Positions 45,108 through 53,457 of a stretch of DNA of 64,000 bases are shown piece after piece. Where the stretch lies: positions 310,001-374,000 of the forward strand of contig CAVPRI010000002.1 of assembly GCA_963707835.1 (NCBI GenBank), read 5' to 3'. This DNA is from Bog-473 sp963707835. GTDB taxonomy: Bacteria; Actinomycetota; Acidimicrobiia; Acidimicrobiales; RAAP-2. The notes beneath the pieces are model-generated. The model saw nothing but the letters and a program-made list of their open reading frames with translations. It searched no databases and had not been told where the DNA came from. Position 1 is the stretch's first letter. Each line of letters starts with the position of its first letter. The translations under genes and the position numbers were made by a program.

Positions 45108-45881
45108 ATGCACCCGCTGGTGATCGTGCCGACCTACAACGAGTCGGAGAACATCGAACGCATCCTCCAGCGGATCCGGGAGTGCCTCCCCGGCGCCGGC
45201 ATCCTCGTCGTCGACGACGGGAGCCCGGATGGTACGGCTGACCTGGTCAAGGTGATCTCGGCGGAGGCGCCGGAGGTGCACCTGTTGACACGCGCCGACA
45301 AGTCGGGCCTCGGAAGCGCCTACCGGGCCGGCTTCGCCTGGGGGCTCGAGCGTGGCTACGACGCCTGCGTGGAGATGGACGCCGACTTCTCGCACGACCC
45401 CGCCGCACTCCCCACGCTGTTGGCACCACTCGAGGACGGTTTCGACGTGTCCATCGGCTCGCGCTACGTGGAGGGCGGTTCCATCCCGAAGTGGGCCTGG
45501 CACCGCCACCTGCTCTCGCGGGGCGGAAATCTCTATGCCTCGAGCGTGCTCGGTCTGGGCGTGGCCGATTCGACCGCCGGGTTCCGCGCGTATTCGGCGC
45601 GGATCCTGCGGCAGCTCGACCTCGACCGCGTGCGCGCCGAGGGATACGGCTTCCAGATCGAGATGACCTACCGCGCCAAGCAGCACGGCGCGTCCATCAC
45701 CGAAGTGCCGATCAGCTTCGTCGACCGCGAAGCCGGGGAGTCCAAGATGTCGTCGGTCATCGTGGTCGAGGCCTTCGCTCTGGTGACCTGGTGGGGCCTG
45801 GGGCGACTCGTGCACGGCGCGAGGGGGGTCCTGTCGCCGAGAGCGGGCCGTTCGGCCGAGGATCCGGTCCCCACTCAATGA
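45108..45881 (+). CDS. ppm1: Polyprenol monophosphomannose synthase (Ppm1/DPM1-like GT2)
   Basis: Transfers mannose from GDP-mannose to polyprenol phosphate, the donor for GT87/GT39 enzymes. Seen: VIVPTYNESENIERIL, VVDDGSPDGTADL, the DXD-like CVEMDADFSHDP, GSRYVEGGSIPKWAWHR and GYGFQIEMTYRAKQ. It is 257 aa and lacks the apolipoprotein N-acyltransferase domain fused to it in M. tuberculosis. With the GT87 gene at 40755 it completes a polyprenol-mannose route. Confidence 0.92.
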   Translation: MHPLVIVPTYNESENIERILQRIRECLPGAGILVVDDGSPDGTADLVKVISAEAPEVHLLTRADKSGLGSAYRAGFAWGLERGYDACVEMDADFSHDPAALPTLLAPLEDGFDVSIGSRYVEGGSIPKWAWHRHLLSRGGNLYASSVLGLGVADSTAGFRAYSARILRQLDLDRVRAEGYGFQIEMTYRAKQHGASITEVPISFVDREAGESKMSSVIVVEAFALVTWWGLGRLVHGARGVLSPRAGRSAEDPVPTQ

Positions 45882-45903
45882 GTCCCGCCGGGGGTGCCTC
45901 GTC

Positions 45904-46605
45904 GTGACCGTCGAGGCCGCGCCGCGGATCCTGGTGGTCGACGACGAGCCGAGCATCGCCGAGCTCCTCTCGGCGGCACTCACCTTCGAGGGGTATCAGG
46001 TCGGGGTGGCCGCCACCGGTGCAGAGGCCATGGAGCAGGTACGGACCTTCCGGCCCAACCTGGTGATGCTCGATGTGATGCTGCCCGACTTCGACGGCAA
46101 CGAGGTCTGCCGGCGACTGCGCAATGAGGGTGAACAGGTGCCTATCGTCTTCCTCACGGCACGGGACACCACGCAGGACAAGGTGGAGGGGCTGCAGCTG
46201 GGCGACGACTACGTCACCAAGCCCTTCAGCATCGAGGAGTTGATGGCGCGGGTGGGTGCCATCCTGCGCCGGGCTGGTGCGGTCGCGGCGGGTGACATCT
46301 CGGTACTGCGCTTCGCCGACCTGACCATGAACGTCGATACGCACGAGGTCTGGCGGGGCGCGAGCTCAGTCGAACTCACGGCGACCGAGTTCAACCTCCT
46401 CGGCTACCTGCTCGAGAACGCGCGCCGGGTCATCTCCAAGTCAGAGCTGCTCGACAACGTCTGGGGATTCGATTTCAACGGCGATCCGAACATCGTGGAG
46501 ACGTACATCAGTTACCTGCGCAAGAAGATCGACGACCGGGAACCGGCGCTCATCCACACGATCCGTCGCGTCGGCTACACGCTTCGACTGCCGCGGGAAG
46601 GATGA
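45904..46605 (+). CDS. OmpR-family response regulator
   Basis: Transcription factor of 233 aa. Receiver: LVVDDEPSIAELLSAAL, phospho-Asp in NLVMLDVMLPDFDG, Lys in DDYVTKPFS. Winged helix: LTATEFNLLGYLLENARRVI and IHTIRRVGYTLRL. The loop before DDYVTKPF reads GLQLG, one residue shorter than the usual GxxxGADDY pattern. GTG 45904 is preceded by GGGGGTGCC. It overlaps the kinase gene (ATGA). Confidence 0.93.
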   Translation: MTVEAAPRILVVDDEPSIAELLSAALTFEGYQVGVAATGAEAMEQVRTFRPNLVMLDVMLPDFDGNEVCRRLRNEGEQVPIVFLTARDTTQDKVEGLQLGDDYVTKPFSIEELMARVGAILRRAGAVAAGDISVLRFADLTMNVDTHEVWRGASSVELTATEFNLLGYLLENARRVISKSELLDNVWGFDFNGDPNIVETYISYLRKKIDDREPALIHTIRRVGYTLRLPREG

Positions 46606-48149
46606 GCCTCCAGAAGCGGCTCGTCGCATTGGTGGCGGTGCTGCTGGTACTCGGGCTGGTGGCGGCCGATGTGGTGATCTACGCCTCGGTTCGCTCGTTC
46701 CTCTACGGTCAGGCCGACAACACGCTGGCGCAGAGCGAGGCGCTCGGGTTCGACTACTTGACGTACGCGGCGGAGCGCAATCGGCCGGTGAACCAGACCG
46801 AGCTCTCTCGCCGCGTCTCGACCGACGTCTACCTCACCGTCCTCGACCGGAGCGGCCGAGTGCTCGTCCGCCGCCCGTCGGGCTCGCCCACCCGGCCCGA
46901 CCCTGCCCCGGTCCTCACCGCACACATCCCCGTGCAGCAGGTTCCAGACATCTATGGCCGCGTGCACGTCGGACGCTACGCCGGGGCGTTGCGCCCTGAT
47001 CCCGATGCCGTCGTCTTGGCCAGCACCGGCGACCCGAACGGGGCCTACCGGACAGTGGCCGTGACCGTGCCGCAGGGGACCCTGGTGACCTCGATCTCCC
47101 TGAATCCCACCAACGACACCCTGGCCTCACTGCGGCGGGTGGAGCTGCTGGCCAGCGTCGCGGTGCTGGTGGCCATGGGCCTCCTGGTCCTGGTGGTCGT
47201 GCGCCGCGGCCTGCGTCCGCTGCGCGAGATGGCCGGCACGGCCGACGCCATCGCCTCGGGCGACCTGGCGCGCCGCGTTCCCGAGGGGCCACCGGGCAGC
47301 GAGGTCGGACGCCTCGGCCTGGCTCTCAACGAGATGTTGGCCCAGATCGAGGTTGCTTTCGCCGAGAAGTCGGCGTCCGAGGACCAACTGCGCCGGTTCG
47401 TGGCGGATGCGTCGCACGAGCTCCGGACGCCGCTCACCTCGATCCGGGGGTACGCCGAGCTCCTGGGGCGCGGTGGCTTCGCGGACGAGGCCGGCCGTCG
47501 CAAGGCACTACGCCGGATCGAGGAAGAGGCGACCCGCATGGGCGGGCTCGTCGAGGACCTCTTGCTGTTGGCCGAGCTCGACCGGGGTCGGCCGCTCCTG
47601 ACCGAGCCCGTCGACCTCCAGCGAATCTGCGCCGACGTCGTCGGGGACGCCAATGCGGTGCCCCACGGCCACCACCTGACCCTCCGGCCCGGTGGGTCGG
47701 TGGTCGTGCTCGGCGACCGGGGTCGTCTGGCGCAGGTGGCCCACAACTTGGTGCGCAACGCGCTGGCCCATTCCCCCGAGGGATCCAAGATCGTGGTCTC
47801 GACGGGTGTCGAGGGGAGCATGGGGTTGATCCGGGTGGCCGACGACGGGCCGGGTATCCCACCCGAGGAGGCGACACGGGTCTTCGACCGCTTCTATCAG
47901 AGCGACCCCTCGCGCTCGGGCACGGGTGCGGGACTCGGCCTGGCCATCGTGCGTGCCACGGCCGAGGCATCGGGCGGGTCGGCCCATGTCGTGGAGACCT
48001 CGACTCCTGGTGCGACGCTGGTCGTGCGCCTCCCGTTGGCGCCGGAGCGGGCATTGCAGCCTCGTTCGCCGGCTGCTCCCGGAACGCCGGCACCGCCGGC
48101 GGCGAAAGAGCCACGCGCCGCCCCGGCGCGCTCAGCGCAGTTGCGTTGA
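46602..48149 (+). CDS. Sensor histidine kinase
   Basis: Two-helix membrane kinase of 515 aa: helix 1 near residues 8-30, an extracytoplasmic domain of about 150 residues, helix 2 (VELLASVAVLVAMGLLVLVV), HAMP (LREMAGTADAIASGDLARRV), HisKA (FVADASHELRTPLTSIRGYA) and HATPase (NLVRNALAHSP, DDGPGIPPEE, GAGLGLAIVRAT). It resembles the PrrB/TcrY-like kinases of actinomycetes. The Pro/Ala-rich tail overlaps the convergent menF gene by 18 bases. Confidence 0.93.
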   Translation: MSLQKRLVALVAVLLVLGLVAADVVIYASVRSFLYGQADNTLAQSEALGFDYLTYAAERNRPVNQTELSRRVSTDVYLTVLDRSGRVLVRRPSGSPTRPDPAPVLTAHIPVQQVPDIYGRVHVGRYAGALRPDPDAVVLASTGDPNGAYRTVAVTVPQGTLVTSISLNPTNDTLASLRRVELLASVAVLVAMGLLVLVVVRRGLRPLREMAGTADAIASGDLARRVPEGPPGSEVGRLGLALNEMLAQIEVAFAEKSASEDQLRRFVADASHELRTPLTSIRGYAELLGRGGFADEAGRRKALRRIEEEATRMGGLVEDLLLLAELDRGRPLLTEPVDLQRICADVVGDANAVPHGHHLTLRPGGSVVVLGDRGRLAQVAHNLVRNALAHSPEGSKIVVSTGVEGSMGLIRVADDGPGIPPEEATRVFDRFYQSDPSRSGTGAGLGLAIVRATAEASGGSAHVVETSTPGATLVVRLPLAPERALQPRSPAAPGTPAPPAAKEPRAAPARSAQLR

Positions 48150-49412
48150 GGCTCCGGCCACGATGGCATCGAGCACCGTGGCCAGCTTGACGTCGATCTC
48201 TGCCGCTTCGTCCGCCGGATTCGAGTCGGCGACGATCCCGGCACCGGCCCGCAGCGTGACGGTGGCACCGTCCCCGTGGAGGTGGGCGCTACGGATGCCG
48301 ATCATCCACTCCCCGTCACCGCGCCCGTCGATCCAGCCGACCGGCCCGGCCCAGTGGCCGCGCCGGCCGATCTCGTGCGCATCGATGAAGGCCAGGGCTT
48401 CAGCGCGCGGGGTCCCTCCGACGGCCGGGGTCGGGTGCAGACGCGCCACCAGGTCGACCACGGGGAGCGGCGCGGCCAGGTGGGCCTCGATTCTCGTCCC
48501 CAGGTGGGCCACCGACCGGAACGCCACCACCGAGGGCTCCTCGGGCACGGTCAGGCGGTCGCAGCATGTCTCGAGCACGCGGGCGACCTCCTCGACCACC
48601 AGGCGATGCTCGAGGTGGCTCTTCGGGGAGTCGGCCAGTCCGCGCTGGGCGTCGGCGTCCGAGCGGGCCGTCGCACCCCGCGGGACCGTTCCTGCCAGGG
48701 GATGGCACGACACCCGCTCACCGTGACGAGCCACCAGGAGCTCGGGGCTGGCCCCGAAGAAGGTCCCCTCGGGCACCGGCATGGAGAAGATCGTGCAGTC
48801 GGGCTCCCCGGCTCGGAGCCGGCGCAGGACGGCGGCGAGCGGGAGCGGCCCTGCCAGGTGGGCCGTGACCGGGCGCGACAGGACGACCTTGCGCAACGTG
48901 GCCGCCCGTTCGGCCATTACGGCCACCGCATCGGAGACCATGGCCACGCAACGTGGCGTGGCCATGGTCGTGTCCACCGCGACCACGGAGGGTTCGGGCG
49001 CCGTGTCGGGCCGGTCGCCGTACTGCCAGATCACGCTCTCGAACAGTTCCTCGGTCTGCGGGAGCGGCGCGTCGGCCGGCCCCACGGCGGTGGCCCACCG
49101 GCGCGTCCCCCCATTGGCATCACGCTCGATCCCCATGCAGAACCGGGGGATCACCAAGAACCCGGACATGGCGTCGGTGAACGGCAGTGCACCGAGCGCG
49201 ACCGGGCCTGAGCCCGGACCGCCCACCTGGTCGTCACAGGAAATGGCGGCCAGCGTCGCCGCCGCGGCGTCCGCGGGGACGAGAAGGGCGGTTCCCCAGC
49301 CCACCAGGGTGAACCCGGGGCGGTCGAAGAGGACCGTGGGACCACCGTCGAACTGCAGCGGGTCGGGGCCGAAACCCAGTGGGACACTCCGGGCGTGGAG
49401 GCCCGACGTCAC
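48132..49412 (-). CDS. menF: Isochorismate synthase MenF
   Basis: Chorismate-utilising enzyme, 426 aa, giving isochorismate for menaquinone synthesis. Family marks: TLRKVVLSRPVT with the active-site Lys, PEGTFFGASPELLVARHGE, DSPKSHLEHRLVVEEV, ARLHPTPAVGGTPR and VTLRAGAGIVADSNP. The HPTPAVGG sequence and its place behind menG favour isochorismate over anthranilate or aminodeoxychorismate synthase; trpE is separate at 59753. GTG 49412 overlaps the menG stop (GTGA). Confidence 0.85.
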   Translation of the reverse strand: MTSGLHARSVPLGFGPDPLQFDGGPTVLFDRPGFTLVGWGTALLVPADAAAATLAAISCDDQVGGPGSGPVALGALPFTDAMSGFLVIPRFCMGIERDANGGTRRWATAVGPADAPLPQTEELFESVIWQYGDRPDTAPEPSVVAVDTTMATPRCVAMVSDAVAVMAERAATLRKVVLSRPVTAHLAGPLPLAAVLRRLRAGEPDCTIFSMPVPEGTFFGASPELLVARHGERVSCHPLAGTVPRGATARSDADAQRGLADSPKSHLEHRLVVEEVARVLETCCDRLTVPEEPSVVAFRSVAHLGTRIEAHLAAPLPVVDLVARLHPTPAVGGTPRAEALAFIDAHEIGRRGHWAGPVGWIDGRGDGEWMIGIRSAHLHGDGATVTLRAGAGIVADSNPADEAAEIDVKLATVLDAIVAGASTQLR

Positions 49413-50122
49413 GGCGAACCAGCGCGGGTGGCCGTGATCAGTTGGCTCAGCCCTCCGGCCAGGGGGCGGATCCCCACGGCGGAGAACCCGGCGCCCGCCA
49501 GCATCCGACGCAGGGCGTGACTCGGCGGGAGGTAGGCCACCGAGCGGGGCAGGTAGCGGTAGGCAGCGCGGTCCGACACGATCCCGCCCAGGAACGGGAC
49601 CGCCTTGGTGAACCAGATCTCGTGACCGGCGCGCCACACCGGAGAGGTGGGGGTGTCGACCTCGAGCACGGCCAGGCGCCCGCCCGGGCGGAGCACCCGG
49701 GCGCACTCACCCAAGGTGGCGGCCAGATCGGTGAAGTTGCGCAGGGCGTACCCGCAGACCAGGCCGTCGAACGACCGGTCGCCGAAGGGGAGCCGGCTCC
49801 CGTCGGCCCCGACGAGGGGGGCCCCGGAACGATTGTTCTCGAGCATGCCCGCGCTCAGATCGGCGCCGACGACCCGGTAACCGCGGCGCTGGGCCAGGCG
49901 CGAAAGGTCGCCGGTGCCGCAGGCCAGGTCGAGCACCGTCGACCCCGCCGGCAAGGCCAGTGCGGTCACCGTGCGTCGGCGCCACGACTGGTCGAGCCCG
50001 AGGGTGATGATCCGATTGACCAGGTCGTACCGGGGGGCGATCGTGTCGAACATGGCACGTACCCGCGCCGTCTTCTCCTCCCCGGTCGGCAGCGTGGGCT
50101 CGCCGCCGACGGTCATGGTCAT
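49409..50122 (-). CDS. menG: Demethylmenaquinone methyltransferase MenG (UbiE family)
   Basis: Last step of menaquinone synthesis: SAM-dependent C-methylation of demethylmenaquinone. Seen: VRAMFDTIAPRYDLVNRIIT, DQSWRRRTV, LDLACGTGDLSRLAQ and GYALRNFTDL. ATG 50122 has a strong ribosome-binding site (AGGAGG, 6 bases upstream), which settles the start against the long open frame. 237 aa. Divergent from the VIT1 gene. Confidence 0.93.
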   Translation of the reverse strand: MTMTVGGEPTLPTGEEKTARVRAMFDTIAPRYDLVNRIITLGLDQSWRRRTVTALALPAGSTVLDLACGTGDLSRLAQRRGYRVVGADLSAGMLENNRSGAPLVGADGSRLPFGDRSFDGLVCGYALRNFTDLAATLGECARVLRPGGRLAVLEVDTPTSPVWRAGHEIWFTKAVPFLGGIVSDRAAYRYLPRSVAYLPPSHALRRMLAGAGFSAVGIRPLAGGLSQLITATRAGSP

Positions 50123-50197
50123 GCAGTCCTCCTGGCGGCCATTCCAATGGCCCGCGTCCGGTTCCCCGCAGGACGCTACCCGCGCCGACTGGCTCAC

Positions 50198-50203
50198 TAC
50201 GCT
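50198..50203 (+). promoter_or_regulatory. -10 hexamer TACGCT of the VIT1 gene (leaderless)
   Basis: TACGCT ends exactly 6 bases before GTG 50210, and no ribosome-binding site is present. This fixes the start, since the open frame continues far upstream through the antisense of menG. Confidence 0.6.
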
Positions 50204-50209
50204 GGCACG

Positions 50210-50934
50210 GTGACCACGCCGCACACCCACGATGCCCACGTCCCGCCCCATCACCACCGAGACGTGGGCAGCGGAAGCGCCCGGGCGGCGGTGTTCGGGA
50301 TCAGCGACGGTCTGGTCACGAACGTCTCGTTGGTCCTCGGGATCGCCGGGGCCAATCCCGGCGGATCGATCGTGCGTCTGGCCGGGGTAGCGGGCCTGAT
50401 CGCCGGTTCGTTCTCCATGGCCTCGGGGGAGTATCTCTCCATGACGGCCCAGCGCGAGCTCATGGAGCGCGAGATCGAGGTGGAACGCCGCGCTCTCAGC
50501 CGGAGCCCCGACCGTGAGGTGGCCGAGCTGCGGGGCATGTACGTCCGGCGGGGGATCGACCCCGGCGTGGCCGCCGACATGGCCAGCGAGGTGATGCAGG
50601 ACCCTGAGCTCGCGCTCGAGACCCACCGCGTGAAGAACTCGGGATCACGCCGCAGCGCCTCGGTTCGGCATGGAGGGCGGCGGCGACCTCGTTCGTCACC
50701 TTCGCCGTCGGCGCACTCATCCCCCTGTTGCCGTGGCTGTTCACCTCGGGCACGACGGCTCTGGTGTGGTCGGTGGTGCTCGGGGGCGTGGCCTCACTGA
50801 TCGTCGGGACCGTCTTGGCCCGCTTCACCGAGCGCGGCGTCATCTTCTCCGCTCTGCGTCAGCTGGGGGTGACCGCCGTGGCCGCCAGCGTCACCTTCGG
50901 GGTCGGGCGGGCCATCGGGGCGGGGGTCGGCTGA
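50210..50934 (+). CDS. VIT1/CCC1-family iron/manganese transporter, frame break near 50635
   Basis: Membrane metal transporter. The His-rich N-terminus (THDAHVPPHHHRD) precedes helix 1 (DGLVTNVSLVLGIAGANPGG); a charged metal-binding loop follows (MEREIEVERRALSRSPDR, MASEVMQDPELALETH). At VKNSG the frame fails. One base added near 50635 gives LGITPQRLGSAWRAAATSFV, then the last helices (VWSVVLGGVASLIVGTVLAR) to the stop at 50934. Repaired length 241 aa, normal. Confidence 0.88.
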
Positions 50935-50957
50935 ACGGGTCCCGACCCTCGGCCGTC

Positions 50958-51911
50958 TCAGGCCGGATCCAGCGCCTTCTTGCCATCGGAGTCGCCCAGG
51001 TACGAGCGGTCGACGTGGTCCACAGTGAAGCCGAGCGAGCGGTAGAGGCCAACAGCGGTCCTGTTGGAGGCGTCCGTGTAGAGCATGCCGTGGCGTATGC
51101 CGCGCGCCGCCAGGAACTCGAGCCCGGCCACGGTCAGGGAGCGCCCCCATCCCCTCCCGCTGTGGCGGGGGTCGACGGAGATCACGTAGATCTCGCCCAG
51201 CAGCGGGGGTCCGGTCGCGATGGACCTTGGTCCAGCAGGAGCCGATGAGTCCGGGCCCCGATGGGTCGTCGGCCACCAGGAATCCGGCGAGCTCCACCCA
51301 GTCGGCGGTCAGCCGATCCCGGAGCTGCTCGAGGGTCCACCCGCCCTGCTCGGGATGAGCGGCGAAGGCACGGTTGTTGGCGGCCAACCAGGCTTCCTCG
51401 TCGCGCCCGGGGGTGAACGGCCGGGTGACCAGCGGGCGCGTGGCAACGATGACGTCGGGCGGAAGGGGGAGCGGGACGCGCATTTGGAGCAGATCCCGTT
51501 CCGGCCGGAATCCAAGCGTCGCCACCCGGGCATCGTCTGCCGGGTCGGCCTGCATCACCCACAGGTGCATCGGCGTGCCCGGCGCGACCTCCGCCCGGGC
51601 TCGGTCGATGAGGGCGGCATGCAGCGCATCGGCGTCCTCGGCACTGGGCTCGACGACCGCGTGCAGTACCGCCGACCCGTCGCGCCCGGGGAGACGACTG
51701 CGCACCCGACGACGGTGCCATGGCGACGAGCGAGTACGACGCATTCGTCGGGGTCACCGGTGCCCGGATCGGTGACGGCCCGACGCTGGGGCTCGGGCAG
51801 CGCGGGATGGCCGCGGGCCTCCTCGGCCCGCGCCATGAGGGCGGAGAGAGCCTGCCGCGACGGCAGATCGAGTGTCTCGAGGTCGGCCGTCGTGATCACC
51901 GTTGCGTCCAC
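50958..51911 (-). CDS. mshD: Mycothiol synthase MshD (tandem GNAT), two frame breaks
   Basis: Acetylates the cysteine of Cys-GlcN-Ins in the last step of mycothiol synthesis. The gene reads across three frames. GTG 51911 starts DATVITTADLETLDLPSRQ; a base is missing in the C/G run at 51685-51691, after which GRDGSAVLHAVVEPSAED continues; an extra G in the run at 51205-51209 must be removed to reach LLGEIYVISVDPRHSGRGWG and RHGMLYTDASNRTAVGLYRS. The rejoined 317 aa with two acetyltransferase domains matches MshD. Shares a 30-base divergent promoter region with nth. Confidence 0.88.
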
Positions 51912-51917
51912 CGGGCC

Positions 51918-51923
51918 AAGGTA
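51918..51923 (-). promoter_or_regulatory. -10 hexamer TACCTT of mshD (leaderless)
   Basis: On the minus strand TACCTT ends exactly 6 bases before GTG 51911, placing the transcript start on the start codon. Confidence 0.6.
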
Positions 51924-51929
51924 ACCCGC

Positions 51930-51935
51930 TACGTT
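51930..51935 (+). promoter_or_regulatory. -10 hexamer TACGTT of nth (leaderless)
   Basis: TACGTT ends exactly 6 bases before GTG 51942. Its facing partner for mshD is only 6 bases away. Confidence 0.6.
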
Positions 51936-51941
51936 GAGCCG

Positions 51942-52616
51942 GTGGCGAAGCCCCGGACACCGAAGGGGCGAGCGCTCCGCACCCGGGAGCGGCTGGCTGT
52001 GCGCTACCCGGGGCACGCCAGCGAGCTGTGCGCCCTGGAATTCGGCGATCCATTCCAACTCCTGGCGGCGACCATCCTCTCGGCGCAGAGCACCGACGCG
52101 CGGGTCAACATGGTGACGCCTGCGCTCTTCGCCGCTTATCCCGACGCCGAGGCGCTGGCCGCCGCCGATCCGGAGAAGGTGGAGGAGATCGTGAGGTCGA
52201 CGGGGTTCTTTCGCGCCAAGACCCGGAGCCTGATCGGTATGGCCACCGCGGTGGCGCAGCGCTTCGGCGGGGAGGTGCCCGAGGCACTCGAGGAGCTGGT
52301 GACCATCCCCGGCGTCGGCCGCAAGACGGCCAACGTCGTGCGGAGCGTGGCCTTCGACCTGCCCGGGTTGCCGGTCGACACGCACGTCCTGCGTGTCAGT
52401 CGGCGCCTGGGGTTGACCGAGGAGCTCGACGCCCCCGCCCGCCTGGACGCGGTAAAGGTGGAGCACGTGCTGAACGGGCTCGTCCCGGCCGCCGAGCGCG
52501 GTGTCTTCAGCCTGCGACTGATCCTGCACGGCCGGGAGACCTGCGCGGCCCGCGCGCCACGCTGTGCCGGCTGCCTCCTGGCCGACTTCTGCCCGTCGGT
52601 CGCCCTGGTGGGCTGA
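51942..52616 (+). CDS. nth: Endonuclease III (base-excision DNA glycosylase/AP lyase)
   Basis: Removes oxidised pyrimidines and cuts the abasic site. Seen: FQLLAATILSAQSTDARVN, LVTIPGVGRKTANVVRS with the helix-hairpin-helix and catalytic Lys, LPVDTHVLRVSRRLG with the catalytic Asp, and the four-Cys iron-sulfur loop at the C-terminus (CAARAPRCAGCLLADFC). GTG 51942 is fixed by the -10 spacing; the open frame upstream is antisense to mshD. 224 aa. Confidence 0.95.
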   Translation: MAKPRTPKGRALRTRERLAVRYPGHASELCALEFGDPFQLLAATILSAQSTDARVNMVTPALFAAYPDAEALAAADPEKVEEIVRSTGFFRAKTRSLIGMATAVAQRFGGEVPEALEELVTIPGVGRKTANVVRSVAFDLPGLPVDTHVLRVSRRLGLTEELDAPARLDAVKVEHVLNGLVPAAERGVFSLRLILHGRETCAARAPRCAGCLLADFCPSVALVG

Positions 52617-52706
52617 CAGCTTCGGAGCTACCATGGCCGCGGAACCGGTTCCCGCCACCTGGTTCCAACAGGGTCGAAGCTGGGATCCGCCTCCTGGCCG
52701 ACCCGC

Positions 52707-52734
52707 CCAATGCCGGCCTCCGGGCCGGCATTGG
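52707..52734 (+). terminator. Perfect 12-bp hairpin downstream of nth
   Basis: CCAATGCCGGCC (52707-52718) pairs perfectly with GGCCGGCATTGG (52723-52734) around TCCG. It lies about 90 bases after the nth stop and 28 bases before the -10 of the antitoxin gene. No U run follows, as is common for terminators of high-G+C bacteria. An operator role for the antitoxin promoter is the alternative. Confidence 0.6.
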
Positions 52735-52761
52735 TGCACCAAGTGGTACTACTCAAGGTGT

Positions 52762-52767
52762 TACCCT
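52762..52767 (+). promoter_or_regulatory. -10 hexamer TACCCT of the antitoxin gene (leaderless)
   Basis: TACCCT ends exactly 6 bases before ATG 52774. GGTACTACTC and GTTACC just upstream form an imperfect inverted pattern that an autoregulating antitoxin could bind. Confidence 0.55.
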
Positions 52768-52773
52768 CGGTCC

Positions 52774-53040
52774 ATGGTGACCAAGCGCTCGGTCTCGCTC
52801 GACGACGGGGTCGCGTCGGCTGTCGAGGCCGCAGCGCGTGAGGACAAGGTGTCCTTCAGCGCATGGCTGTCGTCGGCTGCGGAGAAGCAGCTGCTCGTGC
52901 GTCAGGGCCTCCGCGGCGTGGCGGCGTGGGAGGGCGAGACAGGATCGCTCAGCGCCGAGGAGCTCGCTGCGGGTGAGGCGCTGCTCGCCCGCCTGCGCTC
53001 GGGCGTCTCCGGCGTGGCCTCGCGTGTCCGCCGCCGGTGA
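52774..53040 (+). CDS. Ribbon-helix-helix type antitoxin
   Basis: 88-aa protein with the N-terminal beta strand and two helices of CopG/RHH DNA-binding antitoxins (KRSVSLDDGVASAVEAAARE, then FSAWLSSAAEKQLL) and a Glu/Leu-rich C-terminus (SLSAEELAAGEALLARLRS) that would wrap a PIN toxin. Its stop overlaps the next gene's GTG, the standard antitoxin-toxin arrangement. It probably represses its own leaderless promoter. Confidence 0.8.
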   Translation: MVTKRSVSLDDGVASAVEAAAREDKVSFSAWLSSAAEKQLLVRQGLRGVAAWEGETGSLSAEELAAGEALLARLRSGVSGVASRVRRR

Positions 53041-53435
53041 CCTCCCGGCGGCGCGAGGGATTGGCGTACGGCCTCGGCGCGCTCCACGCGGCTGCACGTG
53101 GTGACCGCATGATGTGGGCCCTGCACCGCGCCGCGCTCTCCAATGGGATCGTCCCGGTCGTGCCCGCGGTGACGGTCGCGGAGGGGTACCGGACCGAGGC
53201 CCGGAGCGATCGCATCAGCGAGCTCTTGGCCGGCACCGAGGTGGAGCCCTTCTCGGGGGAGGCGGCCCACCGGGCCGGTGAGATCGCGGCCCGGTGTGAC
53301 TCGGCGGACATGGGAGCCGTGGCCGTTGTCGAGCTGGCAGAGCGACGCAACTGCGCCGTGGTGGCCCAACGACAGGCCGTGCTGCGGGCGGCGGCGGCGC
53401 TGCTCGGTCACGAGCTGGTCCTCTACACAGTCTGA
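53037..53435 (+). CDS. PIN-domain (VapC-like) toxin with lost active-site acids
   Basis: 132-aa PIN-fold protein of the family paired with RHH antitoxins. Where active relatives read YDAGAL this one reads AYGLGALHAA, losing the first catalytic Asp. VTVAEGYR keeps the Glu. The DxxDA segment reads SADMGAVAVVE, and the last acidic site (usually a TSD-like motif) reads AVVAQRQ. Up to three of four metal ligands therefore look absent, so RNase activity is doubtful. The comparison is from memory of the family, not an alignment. GTG 53037 overlaps the antitoxin stop. Confidence 0.7.
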   Translation: MTSRRREGLAYGLGALHAAARGDRMMWALHRAALSNGIVPVVPAVTVAEGYRTEARSDRISELLAGTEVEPFSGEAAHRAGEIAARCDSADMGAVAVVELAERRNCAVVAQRQAVLRAAAALLGHELVLYTV

Positions 53436-53457
53436 GGGTGCCTCGCTCCAGATGTGC

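Noticed and set aside
42735..45983. A 1082-residue minus-strand protein
   Set aside because: Only the part from ATG 43844 down is family-like; the rest is antisense to the AI-2E and ppm1 genes and has no recognisable sequence.
48132..49412. A second anthranilate synthase (TrpE/PabB)
   Set aside because: The chorismate-enzyme family is shared, but the HPTPAVGG region and coupling to menG fit isochorismate synthase, and trpE is separate.
52617..52760. A possible tRNA in the gap after nth
   Set aside because: The hairpin at 52707-52734 is a simple 12-bp stem; there is no T-loop consensus and no cloverleaf.
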